Assembly (NCBI GenBank): GCA_007119075.1
Contig: SKQJ01000431.1
Location: forward strand, 1 to 5,062
Source: Bacteroidales bacterium
Lineage (GTDB): Bacteria > Bacteroidota > Bacteroidia > Bacteroidales > PUMT01
Reading direction: 5' to 3'
Length of the DNA stretch: 5,062 bases
The position numbers were made by a program, and so were the translations under genes. The notes beneath the pieces are model-generated. The model saw only the letters and a program-made list of their open reading frames with translations. It was not told where the DNA came from and searched no databases. Numbering within the stretch: position 1 is the first letter of the stretch; each line of letters begins with the position of its first letter. Of this stretch, positions 1-5,062 are shown one piece after another.

Positions 1-152
1 AAAAGGACAAGACTGCAGGAATAGTCCTGGCCACTATTGGTTTCTATTTCCTGATACCGGATATATGGAATATAAACCCCAGGGAAGCCGGTCTTTTCTG
101 GCCTATTTTATTTCTGGCAGTGGGACTGTCCCTTCTCCTGGCAAAAAGATAA
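1..152 (+). CDS. C-terminal fragment of a LiaF/DUF5668-like (possibly PspC-type) membrane protein
   Basis: Partial gene running in from the left edge. The first complete codon is at position 3, and 49 residues precede the TAA at 150-152. The visible part is almost entirely two hydrophobic segments: roughly residues 6-22 (GIVLATIGFYFLIPDIW) and 31-47 (containing LFWPILFLAVGL), joined by a short polar loop NINPREAG. It ends in a basic KR. The Gly-rich first helix, short loop, and a second helix starting with a WP motif followed by GLxLLL match the small transmembrane region shared by LiaI/LiaF-type proteins (DUF5668), which in Bacteroidota also occurs at the end of PspC-domain proteins. These families are linked to envelope-stress sensing in the inner membrane. 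That role is inferred from family only, because the N-terminal part that would separate LiaF from PspC lies outside the window. The other two frames lack this membrane pattern. Confidence 0.7.
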   Translation, partial: KDKTAGIVLATIGFYFLIPDIWNINPREAGLFWPILFLAVGLSLLLAKR

Positions 153-159
153 GCATGCC

Positions 160-179
160 CCTGGGATACAATGCCCGGG
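160..179 (+). terminator. Weak hairpin after the membrane-protein gene
   Basis: CCTGGG at 160-165 can pair with CCCGGG at 174-179, giving a 6-bp stem with one G-U pair and an 8-nt loop. It lies 8 nt past the TAA of the upstream gene. The sequence after it is CTTAAAAATG, with no run of T, so it is not a classical intrinsic terminator. It may attenuate transcription or mean nothing. The rest of the 81-nt gap to the next gene shows no clear promoter. Confidence 0.2.
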
Positions 180-233
180 CTTAAAAATGTATAAATGAGC
201 TAACATCTGTTTCAAAACCCTAAATCCAATCCG

Positions 234-581
234 ATGGCTGAAAAAGAAATGGAAAAGCAAGCCCAGCAAGACAAAAAATTTACGGCACACCATGTCAAGC
301 TGATAATCCTGATGATTTTTGCCTTGCTGCTCGTGATATTTGCGATCCAGAATGCGCAGGAAGTAGTGATCAGATTATGGTTCTGGAATTTCCGTGCTTC
401 AATGGCACTTGCCCTGATAATATGCCTGGTATCGGGATTTCTTCTCAGCTTTCTCTACTTTCTCCCTTTGCTGCGAAGCAAGGACAGCATAATCAAGGGA
501 AAAGAGAAAGAGATTGCCAGGCTTCGGCTCGATAGCCAGCGCAAACCTACCGATCAGAAAAAATATCCGGATTATTTATGA
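234..581 (+). CDS. LapA-family (DUF1049) inner-membrane protein
   Basis: Encodes 115 residues. A charged Lys/Glu/Gln-rich N-terminus (1-20) is followed by a first membrane helix at about 21-38 and the stretch QNAQEVVIRLWFWNF at 39-53. A second helix (about 57-80) ends in a basic RSK, and an amphipathic charged tail (about 83-104) could form a coiled coil. The order helix, Q-N-x-x-x-V, aromatic strand, second helix, charged tail is characteristic of LapA/DUF1049 proteins. In Escherichia coli, LapA works with LapB at the inner membrane in lipopolysaccharide assembly and regulation; whether this distant homologue does so is unknown, and no lapB is visible. The ATG at 234 is the first after an in-frame TAA at 201-203. 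An in-frame ATG at 249 is an alternative that would remove five charged residues. Neither has a Shine-Dalgarno sequence. The stop is 21 nt before comF, in the same frame, suggesting one transcript. Confidence 0.82.
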   Translation: MAEKEMEKQAQQDKKFTAHHVKLIILMIFALLLVIFAIQNAQEVVIRLWFWNFRASMALALIICLVSGFLLSFLYFLPLLRSKDSIIKGKEKEIARLRLDSQRKPTDQKKYPDYL

Positions 582-602
582 CCTAAAAGCATCTCTGAAC
601 TT

Positions 603-1301
603 ATGCCGGGACCTTTATCAGTCTTTGCAAAAGATTTCTTCAATCTTTTTTACCCTCCGCTTTGCGCAACTTGCAGCAATGTCCTGCTAAACCAGGAATC
701 CCATGTTTGTACTGCATGTTTATACAATATGCCAAGAACAAATTTCCATCTAGACACTCATAATCCGATGGCACAGGTTTTCTGGGGCCGGGTAAAAGTG
801 GAAAATGCAGCGGCTATGTATTATTTCGAAAAGGGAAGCAAATGCAGGAAAATTCTTCATCAGATCAAATACAGGGGGAAAAGGGAACTTGCCAGGTATT
901 TCGGTTCAATTTATGGTACAGAGCTACGGCGCTCAGGCCGGTACACCGATGTTGAGGTTATTCTGCCCGTGCCCCTGCACCCTTCAAAATTTAAAAAAAG
1001 AGGATTTAATCAGAGCGAATGGTTTGCGAAAGGGCTCGCGGAAGCGCTTAAAAGGCCCCTTCTCGACGGAGTCCTGGTAAGATCAATGGGAGCAGAAACC
1101 CAGACAGGCAAATCCAGGATAGAACGCTGGGAGAACGTTAAGGACAACTTCAGGGTCAGCCATCCGGAAATGGTTGAAAACAAGCACGCACTGCTGGTAG
1201 ACGATGTAGTCACAACAGGAGCTACGCTGGAGGCATGCGCATGCGTGCTGCTGTCCAGCCCTGGAGCAAGGGTGAGCATCCTTACGCTTGCCTATGCCTG
1301 A
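603..1301 (+). CDS. comF: ComF-family phosphoribosyltransferase-like protein
   Basis: Encodes 232 residues, the usual length for ComF/GntX/YhgH proteins. The N-terminus holds the family's double-Cys zinc site: C21-x2-C24 and C36-x2-C39, preceded by the short helix and FYPPLC entry typical of the family. The phosphoribosyltransferase domain follows: IKYRGKRELARYFG at 88-101, the ILPVPLHPSKFKKRGFNQ motif at 120-137, a QT-x-K-x-R stretch at 167-172 leading to the conserved W176 and N178, and the PRPP-binding loop LLVDDVVTTGAT at 197-208 with acidic pair D200/D201. Key residues are all present, so the protein appears intact. In Bacillus and Helicobacter, ComFC is needed for uptake of DNA during transformation and partners the ComFA helicase. 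No comFA or other competence gene is visible here, so a competence role is inferred, not shown. The ATG at 603 has no Shine-Dalgarno sequence and lies 21 nt after the LapA-like gene. Confidence 0.92.
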   Translation: MPGPLSVFAKDFFNLFYPPLCATCSNVLLNQESHVCTACLYNMPRTNFHLDTHNPMAQVFWGRVKVENAAAMYYFEKGSKCRKILHQIKYRGKRELARYFGSIYGTELRRSGRYTDVEVILPVPLHPSKFKKRGFNQSEWFAKGLAEALKRPLLDGVLVRSMGAETQTGKSRIERWENVKDNFRVSHPEMVENKHALLVDDVVTTGATLEACACVLLSSPGARVSILTLAYA

Positions 1302-1430
1302 TGTTTTTGGTTCCGGTTCAGGCCGGCCGATCAACACTTCCGGTGAAAAGATTCGGAGATCCGGGACCTTCAGGATTGTCGCCGTTGCCCGGTTTACCGG
1401 ATGCTGACCGGCGGGAGCCCGGTGAGTGCG
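1302..1430. other. Convergent GC-rich spacer with clustered CCGG
   Basis: This 129-nt gap separates the comF stop from the stop of the minus-strand beta-barrel gene. It contains eight CCGG tetramers (starting at 1313, 1323, 1340, 1361, 1389, 1397, 1408 and 1419), the 8-bp palindrome GGCCGGCC at 1321-1328, a CCGG-TTTA-CCGG inverted repeat at 1389-1400, and ACCGG/CCGGT arms at 1407-1411 and 1419-1423. These can form short hairpins but none is followed by a T-run on either strand, so no standard terminator is called. A T5 run at 1303-1307, just after the comF stop, is not preceded by a stem. Open frames crossing it are explained by high GC and resemble no protein I recognise. Confidence 0.4.
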
Positions 1431-2030
1431 TCAGAACTGGTACCGGACGGCAAAGGCTATCACGTTATTATTTTGTCCCCTGTTCCACCTGTACGTTCCT
1501 CCTCCTGCATGCTGCCTCACGGGAAGAATGGAATAGGAGAACCGGGAATTCAGCTCAAGACTTTGGGTGATATGCCATGATGCCCCGGCAATAAAGGCGA
1601 ATTCAGTTTTTCTGAAGGGAGTAATAATCGGGATTTCACTGACTTCATCTCTTTCCCTGGAACTGAAAAGATAACCGCCAGATAAACCGCTTTCAACAGA
1701 AAAGCCGGCAGGAAGGAAATAGCGTGCCAGAAGGGGAATTTCCACATAATGCATTTCTATCCGGAAATACCGGGGATCTTCAATTGTAGTATTGCGCTGG
1801 CTCCCCTTGGAGGAGTAGTTTATCTCCACCTGACCGGCAAGATCATCCAGGAAAAATGTATTCACAAAAATCCCAAAAGCAGGGCCCGCCTTGTTATACC
1901 CCGCGAAACCATCGCCTTCAATCTGTGATATATTCAGTCCGGCCATTACTCCGGCTCTGAAGACCTGCTGGGCATCGGCAACAACCATTGCCAAAAACAG
2001 CAGGGCAAAAATAATGGTCACTTTACGCAT
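1431..2030 (-). CDS. PorT-family outer-membrane beta-barrel protein
   Basis: Encodes 199 residues. Residues 1-20 are a clear Sec signal peptide: basic R2K3, a hydrophobic core, and an ADA|QQ signal peptidase I site after A20. There is no lipobox cysteine. The mature part is built of alternating polar/hydrophobic strands separated by short charged or Asn/Gly turns. It includes AGVMAGLNISQIEGD (26-40), GQVEINYSSKGS (66-77) and HYVEIPLLARYFL (94-106), which are the recurrent signatures of the Bacteroidota outer-membrane beta-barrel family PF13568, and it ends in an aromatic strand AVRYQF as barrel proteins do. Size suggests an eight-stranded barrel. The family has no single known function; its founding member PorT is involved in gingipain secretion, but most members are uncharacterised. 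The ATG is 2 nt after the sirtuin stop (TGA-TT-ATG) without a Shine-Dalgarno sequence, which implies translational coupling in a two-gene operon. Confidence 0.88.
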   Translation of the reverse strand: MRKVTIIFALLFLAMVVADAQQVFRAGVMAGLNISQIEGDGFAGYNKAGPAFGIFVNTFFLDDLAGQVEINYSSKGSQRNTTIEDPRYFRIEMHYVEIPLLARYFLPAGFSVESGLSGGYLFSSRERDEVSEIPIITPFRKTEFAFIAGASWHITQSLELNSRFSYSILPVRQHAGGGTYRWNRGQNNNVIAFAVRYQF

Positions 2031-2032
2031 AA

Positions 2033-2731
2033 TCAGAAAGGTAGTTTTTTGCCTGTCAGTTTTTCAAACAATGCGGCAGTTCCGGTTCCCGCCTTATCCC
2101 TTATCACCTCTATCTTGTTTTTTCCATAATACCTTACATCCCCGGGATCGATAAGCCAGACCGGCACACCGGAAGGCACGTAATCGAGCAGGCCGGCTGC
2201 AGGATATACATTCAGCGAGGTACCGATAACCACGAAGATATCTGCATTCATGGTGATTTCCATCGCAGGCTCTATTGCAGGCACCGGCTCGCCAAACCAT
2301 ACAACATGGGGCCTGAGCGGAAATCCCTTCTCGCACCTGTCATCTTCCCGGATCTCCCAGCCTTCGATCTCATATACAAGTTCGGGGTGTCTTGTGCTTT
2401 GTGATTTGCGAAGCTCTCCATGCAGATGAAGAATTTTTGTGCTGCCTGCCCTTTCGTGCAAATCATCGATATTCTGGGTAATGATATGAACGTCAAAATA
2501 TTTTTCCAGCAGCGCAAGGGCTTTATGAGCCCTGTTTGGCTCACAATCCAGCAGCTGCTTTCGGCGGTCATTGTAAAATTTCTGAACCAGCCGGGGGTTT
2601 TTCCCCCATCCTTCAGGACTGGCCACCTCCATGATATCGTATTCCTCCCACAGCCCCCCCATATCACGGAAGGTCCGGATGCCGCTCTCAGCGCTTATTC
2701 CCGCCCCGGTCAAGACCACAAGTTTTTTCAT
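2033..2731 (-). CDS. cobB: Sir2-family NAD-dependent protein deacylase, zinc-ligand-poor
   Basis: Encodes 232 residues, normal for bacterial CobB-type sirtuins. The NAD-binding motif GAGISAESGIRTFRD lies at 9-23, QNIDDLH at 86-92, the catalytic histidine is H104 in HLHG, and VVWFGE (143-148) and GTSLNVYPAA (170-179) complete the core. Y53-x2-R56 (FYNDRRKQLL) matches the Tyr/Arg pair that, in SIRT5 and E. coli CobB, binds the acidic acyl group of succinyl- or malonyl-lysine, so class III deacylase activity is the best inference. The zinc module is atypical: where CobB has two Cys pairs, this protein has RKSQSTRHPE (about 108-117) and one lone C133, so structural zinc is probably not bound. From memory, Bacteroidota homologues share this loss. 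It removes acyl groups from lysines using NAD in the cytoplasm. It is first in a pair with the beta-barrel gene. The ATG has GAAGG directly against it, too close to act as a Shine-Dalgarno sequence. Confidence 0.93.
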   Translation of the reverse strand: MKKLVVLTGAGISAESGIRTFRDMGGLWEEYDIMEVASPEGWGKNPRLVQKFYNDRRKQLLDCEPNRAHKALALLEKYFDVHIITQNIDDLHERAGSTKILHLHGELRKSQSTRHPELVYEIEGWEIREDDRCEKGFPLRPHVVWFGEPVPAIEPAMEITMNADIFVVIGTSLNVYPAAGLLDYVPSGVPVWLIDPGDVRYYGKNKIEVIRDKAGTGTAALFEKLTGKKLPF

Positions 2732-2807
2732 CCTTCAGCTTATTTGATGGTTCCAATATAATATATTAACAGGAAAAAACCAACCTCCCTAATTATTAAC
2801 ATTGCTG

Positions 2808-2815
2808 CAAAATTA
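2808..2815 (-). promoter_or_regulatory. Candidate Bacteroidota -7 element for the sirtuin operon
   Basis: On the minus strand this reads TAATTTTG, a perfect match to the TAnnTTTG -7 consensus of the Bacteroidota primary sigma factor. It lies 76 nt upstream of the sirtuin ATG, leaving a leader of roughly 70 nt. No TTTG or TTG is seen at the expected 17-23 nt upstream of it, so the -33 half is missing or diverged. Confidence 0.4.
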
Positions 2816-2822
2816 TCCCATA

Positions 2823-2854
2823 TTTGGTTAACTTAGCCCATAAGGATAAAATTC
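2823..2854 (+). promoter_or_regulatory. Weak candidate promoter for dnaG
   Basis: TTTG at 2823-2826 could serve as a -33 element. After a 20-nt spacer comes TAAAATTC at 2847-2854, which keeps the TA and two of the four TTTG bases of the -7 consensus. The predicted start would be near 2860, giving a leader of about 25-30 nt. The match is imperfect. The placement between divergent genes supports some promoter here. Confidence 0.3.
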
Positions 2855-2887
2855 TGTTTCATCAATAACCAGCGCATTTTCAGTCAC

Positions 2888-4825
2888 ATGATAGATCCTT
2901 CAACCATAGAGAGAATAATTGATACCGCCGAAATAACCGATGTGGTACAGGATTTTATCACCCTTAAAAAAAGGGGGGTAAATTTCATAGGGCTCTGTCC
3001 GTTCCATAATGAAAAAACACCCTCATTCACCGTATCCCCGGCAAAGGGCATTTTCAAATGTTTCGGGTGCGGCAAAGGAGGCAACTCCGTGAACTTTGTC
3101 ATGGAACATGAGCATATTTCATGGGTCGAAGCCCTGAAGTTCCTGGCCAAAAAGTACGGGATCGAAATCGTCGAAAAGGAGCTCTCTTCCGAGGAAAAGG
3201 AAAAACAGGACGATCGTGAAAGCATGATGGTATTGAGCGGTTTTGCCGCCAAATACTTTGCCGGCTGCCTCCACAACCATGAAGAAGGACTGGCTATCGG
3301 AATGGGATATCTCAGGGAAAGAGGATTCCTTCGCACGATCATCGATAAATTCCAGGTAGGCTATTCTCCCTCCGCAAGGGATGCATTCACCCGGGAAGCG
3401 CTTAAAAACGGCTTCAAAACCGAATACCTGGAAAAAACCGGGCTTTCCATAAACAGGGGCGATAAATTATCTGACAGGTTCGACGGGCGCATTATTTTCC
3501 CCATCCATTCCCTTTCGGGGAAAGTGCTGGCTTTCGGAGCCCGGACCCTGAAACAGGACAAGAACATTGCAAAATACCTCAATTCGCCTGAATCGGATAT
3601 ATATCATAAAAGCCGTGTCCTGTACGGATTATATTTTGCAAAGCGCGCCATCGTTGAAAATGACAAGTGCTACCTGGTTGAAGGCTATACCGATGTGCTT
3701 TCAATGCACCAGGCGGGTATTGAAAATGTAGTTGCATCGTCAGGCACTGCACTGACAAGTGATCAAATACGTCTTATCAAAAGATTTACCCCCAACATAA
3801 CCGTGCTGTATGACGGAGACCAGGCGGGCCTTAATGCCTCTCTCAGGGGCATAGACCTGATCCTTGAAGAGGGAATGAATGTGAAGATACTGAATTTCCC
3901 GGAAGGGGAGGACCCTGATTCCTGGTCTAAAAAAACCAATTCCGAGACGTTCGTCCGGTATATACAGGAAAATGAATTGGATTTTGTGCTGTTTAAAACA
4001 CGCCTGCTCAGTGAAGAAGCCAAAAACGATCCGGTCAGAAAGGCAGGCATGATCGGCGACATTATGAGATCGGTTGCCAGAATACCCGACCGTATAACCC
4101 GAATGGTTTATATAAGGGAATGTGCCGCAATACTCAATGTCGAAGAGAATATCCTTTTCTCTGAATCGGACGATATCAGAAGAAAAGAGGCAGAAAAAAG
4201 AAACCGTTATAAATATGATGACCGGCAGGGTTTCAAAACCTCAAAAATAGCGGCACAGCCACCTGTGAAAAATAATTTCACTCCCGAAAGGAACAACCAT
4301 GAGAGGGAAATTATCCGGCTGCTTATTAATTATGGCGCAAAAGAGCTTTTCCCGCCGCAGGACGAAAATTCCGGGAATCCTGTAACGGTCTCCGAATTCA
4401 TTCTGAATGAACTTGACGGAGATGAGCTGATTTTATCCAATCCCGCTTATATCCTTATTATCGGGGAATTCAAAAATCTGCGGGAACAAAATATCACTCC
4501 TTCGGAAAAAGTCTTCACCAACCACCGCGATGCGGAAATAAGTCACCTCGCTGCAGATCTGTTAAGCTCCTCTTATGATATCAGCAGGATATGGAAAAGG
4601 AAAGACACCCATATAGAAACCGAGGAAGACAAGCTGAAAGAACTTGTTCCTTCAACGATACTGGCATATAAAAGCTTCCTTGTGCGCCAGGAGCTGAAAG
4701 AAACCGAGGACAAGCTCAGGTCGGCCGGCAATGAGGAATCGGTGCTATTACAGCAAAGATATATGATACTCAAGCATACCAACATGCAGCTTGCCAGGCA
4801 GCTGGGCAACCGGATCGTCTTCTGA
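2888..4825 (+). CDS. dnaG: DNA primase DnaG
   Basis: Encodes 645 residues, full length for the family. It makes RNA primers at the replication fork, where it acts with the DnaB helicase. The N-terminal CHC2 zinc finger is intact: C37-x2-H40 in CPFHNEKTPSF, then C58-x2-C61 in FKCFGCGKGG. The RNA-polymerase-like core shows RFDGRIIFPIHS (197-208), GKVLAFGART (211-220) and KYLNSPES (229-236). The TOPRIM fold follows, with E265 in LVEGYTDV (263-270) and D309/D311 in LYDGDQAG (307-314), the metal-binding acidic residues, then EGEDPDSW (339-346). Residues about 430-470 form a charged, low-complexity linker to a poorly conserved helical region (about 471-645) that should be the helicase-binding domain. 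The ATG at 2888 gives the standard MIDPSTIERI start; no Shine-Dalgarno sequence is present. Unlike the rpsU-dnaG-rpoD operon of proteobacteria, dnaG stands alone here, between a divergent sirtuin gene and a convergent oxidoreductase gene. Confidence 0.98.
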   Translation: MIDPSTIERIIDTAEITDVVQDFITLKKRGVNFIGLCPFHNEKTPSFTVSPAKGIFKCFGCGKGGNSVNFVMEHEHISWVEALKFLAKKYGIEIVEKELSSEEKEKQDDRESMMVLSGFAAKYFAGCLHNHEEGLAIGMGYLRERGFLRTIIDKFQVGYSPSARDAFTREALKNGFKTEYLEKTGLSINRGDKLSDRFDGRIIFPIHSLSGKVLAFGARTLKQDKNIAKYLNSPESDIYHKSRVLYGLYFAKRAIVENDKCYLVEGYTDVLSMHQAGIENVVASSGTALTSDQIRLIKRFTPNITVLYDGDQAGLNASLRGIDLILEEGMNVKILNFPEGEDPDSWSKKTNSETFVRYIQENELDFVLFKTRLLSEEAKNDPVRKAGMIGDIMRSVARIPDRITRMVYIRECAAILNVEENILFSESDDIRRKEAEKRNRYKYDDRQGFKTSKIAAQPPVKNNFTPERNNHEREIIRLLINYGAKELFPPQDENSGNPVTVSEFILNELDGDELILSNPAYILIIGEFKNLREQNITPSEKVFTNHRDAEISHLAADLLSSSYDISRIWKRKDTHIETEEDKLKELVPSTILAYKSFLVRQELKETEDKLRSAGNEESVLLQQRYMILKHTNMQLARQLGNRIVF

Positions 4826-4873
4826 TCCCTTACAGCAATTTGTCCCCGAACTCTGCACCGCGACCCGGAAACA

Positions 4874-5062
4874 TTACAGCCTCCGTCCAGGATCAGCGCC
4901 CTGTCTCAGCAATTCTTTCATGATGTCGGAAGGATCTGTGCGGGAAGTATCCGTTTTATTGAGCGAAGCAAGAGCGGCGCATACCCCCGCGGCCTGCCCC
5001 GTTGCCATGGATACCGGCATTACCCGGTAGGAGGAATGAGCAACGTGGTCGCCCGAAATACA
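4874..5062 (-). CDS. C-terminal fragment of an FAD-dependent oxidoreductase
   Basis: Partial gene entering from the right edge; 62 residues are visible before a TAA at 4874-4876. The fragment begins CISGDHVAHSSYRVMPVSMA and continues TGQAAGVCAALA (21-32), the C-terminal FAD-binding signature (R-x-M/I-x-x-x-MATGQAAG-x-x-AAL) of the FAD_oxidored (PF12831) family. A short helix ending in ELLRQGADPG (50-59) fits the usual LRxQG ending. The conserved Gly-rich turn contacts FAD in this fold. The substrate cannot be judged because the N-terminal Rossmann motif and active site lie outside the window. The gene is convergent with dnaG across a 48-nt gap that shows no clear terminator hairpin. An overlapping plus-strand open frame (4791-5030) is a shadow. 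Confidence 0.85.
   Translation of the reverse strand, partial: CISGDHVAHSSYRVMPVSMATGQAAGVCAALASLNKTDTSRTDPSDIMKELLRQGADPGRRL

Noticed and set aside
108..293. Minus-strand open frame of 61 codons
   Set aside because: It overlaps the end of the membrane-protein gene and the start of the LapA-like gene, both better supported, and resembles no family.
1010..1337. Two minus-strand open frames opposite comF
   Set aside because: They lie antisense to conserved ComF motifs, including the PRPP loop; their composition is a shadow of that gene.
1235..1570. Plus-strand open frame spanning the comF end, the spacer and the barrel gene end
   Set aside because: It runs through two real genes and a GC-rich spacer, shows no domain, and is explained by scarcity of stop codons in GC-rich DNA.
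2967..2973. AAAAAAG heptamer in dnaG as a programmed -1 frameshift site
   Set aside because: The zero-frame register is wrong for X-XXY-YYZ slippage, and dnaG encodes a full-length product without frameshifting.
2884..3342. 152-codon minus-strand open frame opposite the dnaG zinc-finger region
   Set aside because: It is antisense to the most conserved part of dnaG, and its Ser/Pro-rich product has no recognisable feature.
4826..4873. Possible bidirectional terminator between dnaG and the oxidoreductase gene
   Set aside because: No stem of useful length with a following T-run was found on either strand by eye.
1..5062. CRISPR array, insertion sequence, tRNA or defence system
   Set aside because: No regularly spaced direct repeats, transposase-like frame, terminal inverted repeats or tRNA-like fold were seen; the genes are chromosomal housekeeping and envelope types.

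Overview
The window is most likely a chromosomal segment from a member of the Bacteroidota. The reasons are a PorT-type outer-membrane beta-barrel protein, a sirtuin that lacks the zinc-binding cysteines, a DnaG primase away from any rpsU or rpoD partner, start codons without Shine-Dalgarno sequences, and a perfect TAnnTTTG promoter element upstream of the sirtuin. Base composition looks moderate. A genus cannot be named from this sequence.

Layout: (1) At the left edge is the last 49 residues of a two-helix membrane domain of the LiaF/DUF5668 or PspC-associated type (1-152, +). (2) A LapA/DUF1049-like inner-membrane protein (234-581, +) follows, then a complete ComF-family phosphoribosyltransferase (603-1301, +) only 21 nt downstream, so these two are probably co-transcribed. 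(3) A 129-nt convergent spacer rich in CCGG separates them from a minus-strand pair. (4) The minus-strand pair is a Sir2-family NAD-dependent deacylase (2033-2731) followed after 2 nt by a secreted outer-membrane beta-barrel protein (1431-2030), apparently translationally coupled. (5) A 156-nt divergent intergenic region holds candidate promoters for the sirtuin pair and for dnaG. (6) A full-length DnaG primase (2888-4825, +) follows. (7) At the right edge is the C-terminal 62 residues of an FAD-dependent oxidoreductase on the minus strand (4874-5062), convergent with dnaG.

Most of the content is housekeeping: envelope proteins, a replication primase, a protein deacylase and a ComF protein. 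No mobile element, CRISPR array, tRNA, rRNA or recognisable defence system is visible, and I do not see strong evidence of an undescribed system. The points most worth a second look are the coupled sirtuin/beta-barrel pair, the sirtuin's missing zinc ligands combined with an intact deacylase Tyr-x-x-Arg motif, and homopolymer G tracts near the 5' ends of both divergent genes.
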